From Alistipes sp. (GTDB lineage Bacteria; Bacteroidota; Bacteroidia; Bacteroidales; Rikenellaceae): DNA of 6,921 bases. The stretch is from the NCBI GenBank assembly GCA_020026375.1, contig JAHHQN010000039.1, forward strand, positions 1 through 6,921, given 5' to 3'. How positions within the stretch are numbered: position 1 is the stretch's first letter; the number at the start of each line of letters is the position of its first letter. The notes beneath the pieces were generated by a model. The model was given only the letters and a program-made list of their open reading frames with translations, did no database searches and was not told where the DNA came from. Made by a program: the position numbers and the translations under genes. Below are positions 6,639-6,921 of this stretch, piece by piece.

Positions 6639-6683
6639 AAAAGTTCTACTATATCCGTAACTATAGAGTCAGAAAGATTCTGA
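6635..6683 (+). repeat. Cluster of three small inverted repeats at the end of the RluA gene
   Basis: Three dyads lie side by side: GTAGAA/TTCTAC (6635-6640 and 6644-6649, 3-nt loop, overlapping the stop codon), CTATA/TATAG (6649-6653 and 6662-6666, 8-nt loop) and TCAGAA/TTCTGA (6669-6674 and 6678-6683, 3-nt loop). The first and third share the core AGAA...TTCT. No T-run follows, so this is not a standard terminator. The cluster could be RNA structure in the 3' end of the transcript or a pair of operator-like sites. Confidence 0.5.
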
Positions 6684-6921
6684 ATACGACGGTCTTGCCA
6701 TACGCGATGAAAACTTATGGTAACAATTTACGTTTTTTCTCATCAATAGTGTTGATGTCATTTAACACATCATTGACTGACAAAATGTTGGATATGGTTT
6801 TCATAACAATACCACCGCCTCTGACAAGTTCGGCATAAAGACCAGGTGCTTCGATAGCTAGTTGGTCTTAATTATCCCTACTCTATGAGCTTTTCGGGTG
6901 CCGCTAAGATTTGTTTATTAC
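6639..6921. other. AT-rich right flank without a convincing gene
   Basis: Composition changes sharply to AT-rich right after the RluA stop codon. I find no TAnnTTTG promoter, tRNA or intrinsic terminator. The best reading on the minus strand is an open stretch from 6867 down to a TAA at 6715-6717, with a possible ATG at 6804 giving 29 residues (MKTISNILSVNDVLNDINTI, then a Lys/Arg-rich end) and an AGGCGG upstream. A second minus-strand frame entering from the window edge ends at a TAG at 6878-6880 after 13 codons (QILAAPEKLIE at its end) and could be the tail of a gene beyond the window. Both are too short to call. The stretch may be the edge of a transferred or decayed element. Confidence 0.5.
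6838..6869. repeat. Inverted repeat AAGACCA/TGGTCTT in the AT-rich flank
   Basis: Perfect 7-bp arms (6838-6844 and 6863-6869) enclose 18 bases that contain a further 3-bp pairing, GCT (6848-6850) with AGC (6856-6858). It lies between the two short minus-strand frames of this flank. No T-run flanks it on either strand, so a terminator call is not justified. A protein-binding or recombination site is possible but unproven. Confidence 0.45.

Noticed and set aside
6311..6838. Plus-strand frame running from inside the RluA gene into the AT-rich flank
   Set aside because: Its first part is an out-of-frame reading of the RluA gene, and the remainder has no recognisable features or promoter.

Overview
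The window reads as GC-rich chromosome from a member of the Bacteroidales (Bacteroidota). Three promoter-like sites carry the phylum's -7 element (TAnnTTTG). Start codons are preceded by A/T-rich stretches instead of Shine-Dalgarno sequences, and several proteins (the GYASPDG-type OmpA-like protein, the 96-residue helical protein, the long RluA fusion) resemble types I associate with this order. The genus cannot be fixed from the sequence alone.

Layout: an FAD-dependent glycerol-3-phosphate dehydrogenase (glpD) lies on the minus strand at 8-1579. Divergent from it is a secreted, cysteine-rich OmpA-like protein with a highly basic helical tail (1719-2639). Next come a conserved-looking 96-residue protein of unknown function (2825-3115) with its own promoter and a strong intrinsic terminator, a YihX-like HAD hydrolase (3225-3812) with its own promoter and terminator, and an AI-2E/PerM-family membrane protein (3909-4969) whose frame is broken at a run of nine C. 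A 544-residue RluA-type pseudouridine synthase with a long N-terminal extension follows (5004-6638). The last 283 bases are visibly more AT-rich, hold several short inverted repeats and contain no convincing gene.

The genes look like a series of mostly independent transcription units and not one pathway or operon. glpD links glycerol phosphate to central carbon metabolism and the quinone pool, the OmpA-like protein acts in the envelope, the AI-2E protein in the inner membrane, and the RluA protein modifies RNA. Only the AI-2E and RluA genes are close together (34 bases), and even there a -7 element sits just before the second gene.

I found no CRISPR array, tRNA, rRNA, insertion sequence or defence system, and nothing I can defend as a wholly new system. 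The most useful leads are the C9 tract that switches frame inside the AI-2E gene, the two genes whose promoters sit exactly 4 nt before the ATG (probable leaderless mRNAs), the 11-cysteine OmpA-like protein with its Arg/Ala/Glu helix, the uncharacterised N-terminal half of the RluA fusion, and the composition break at the right edge.
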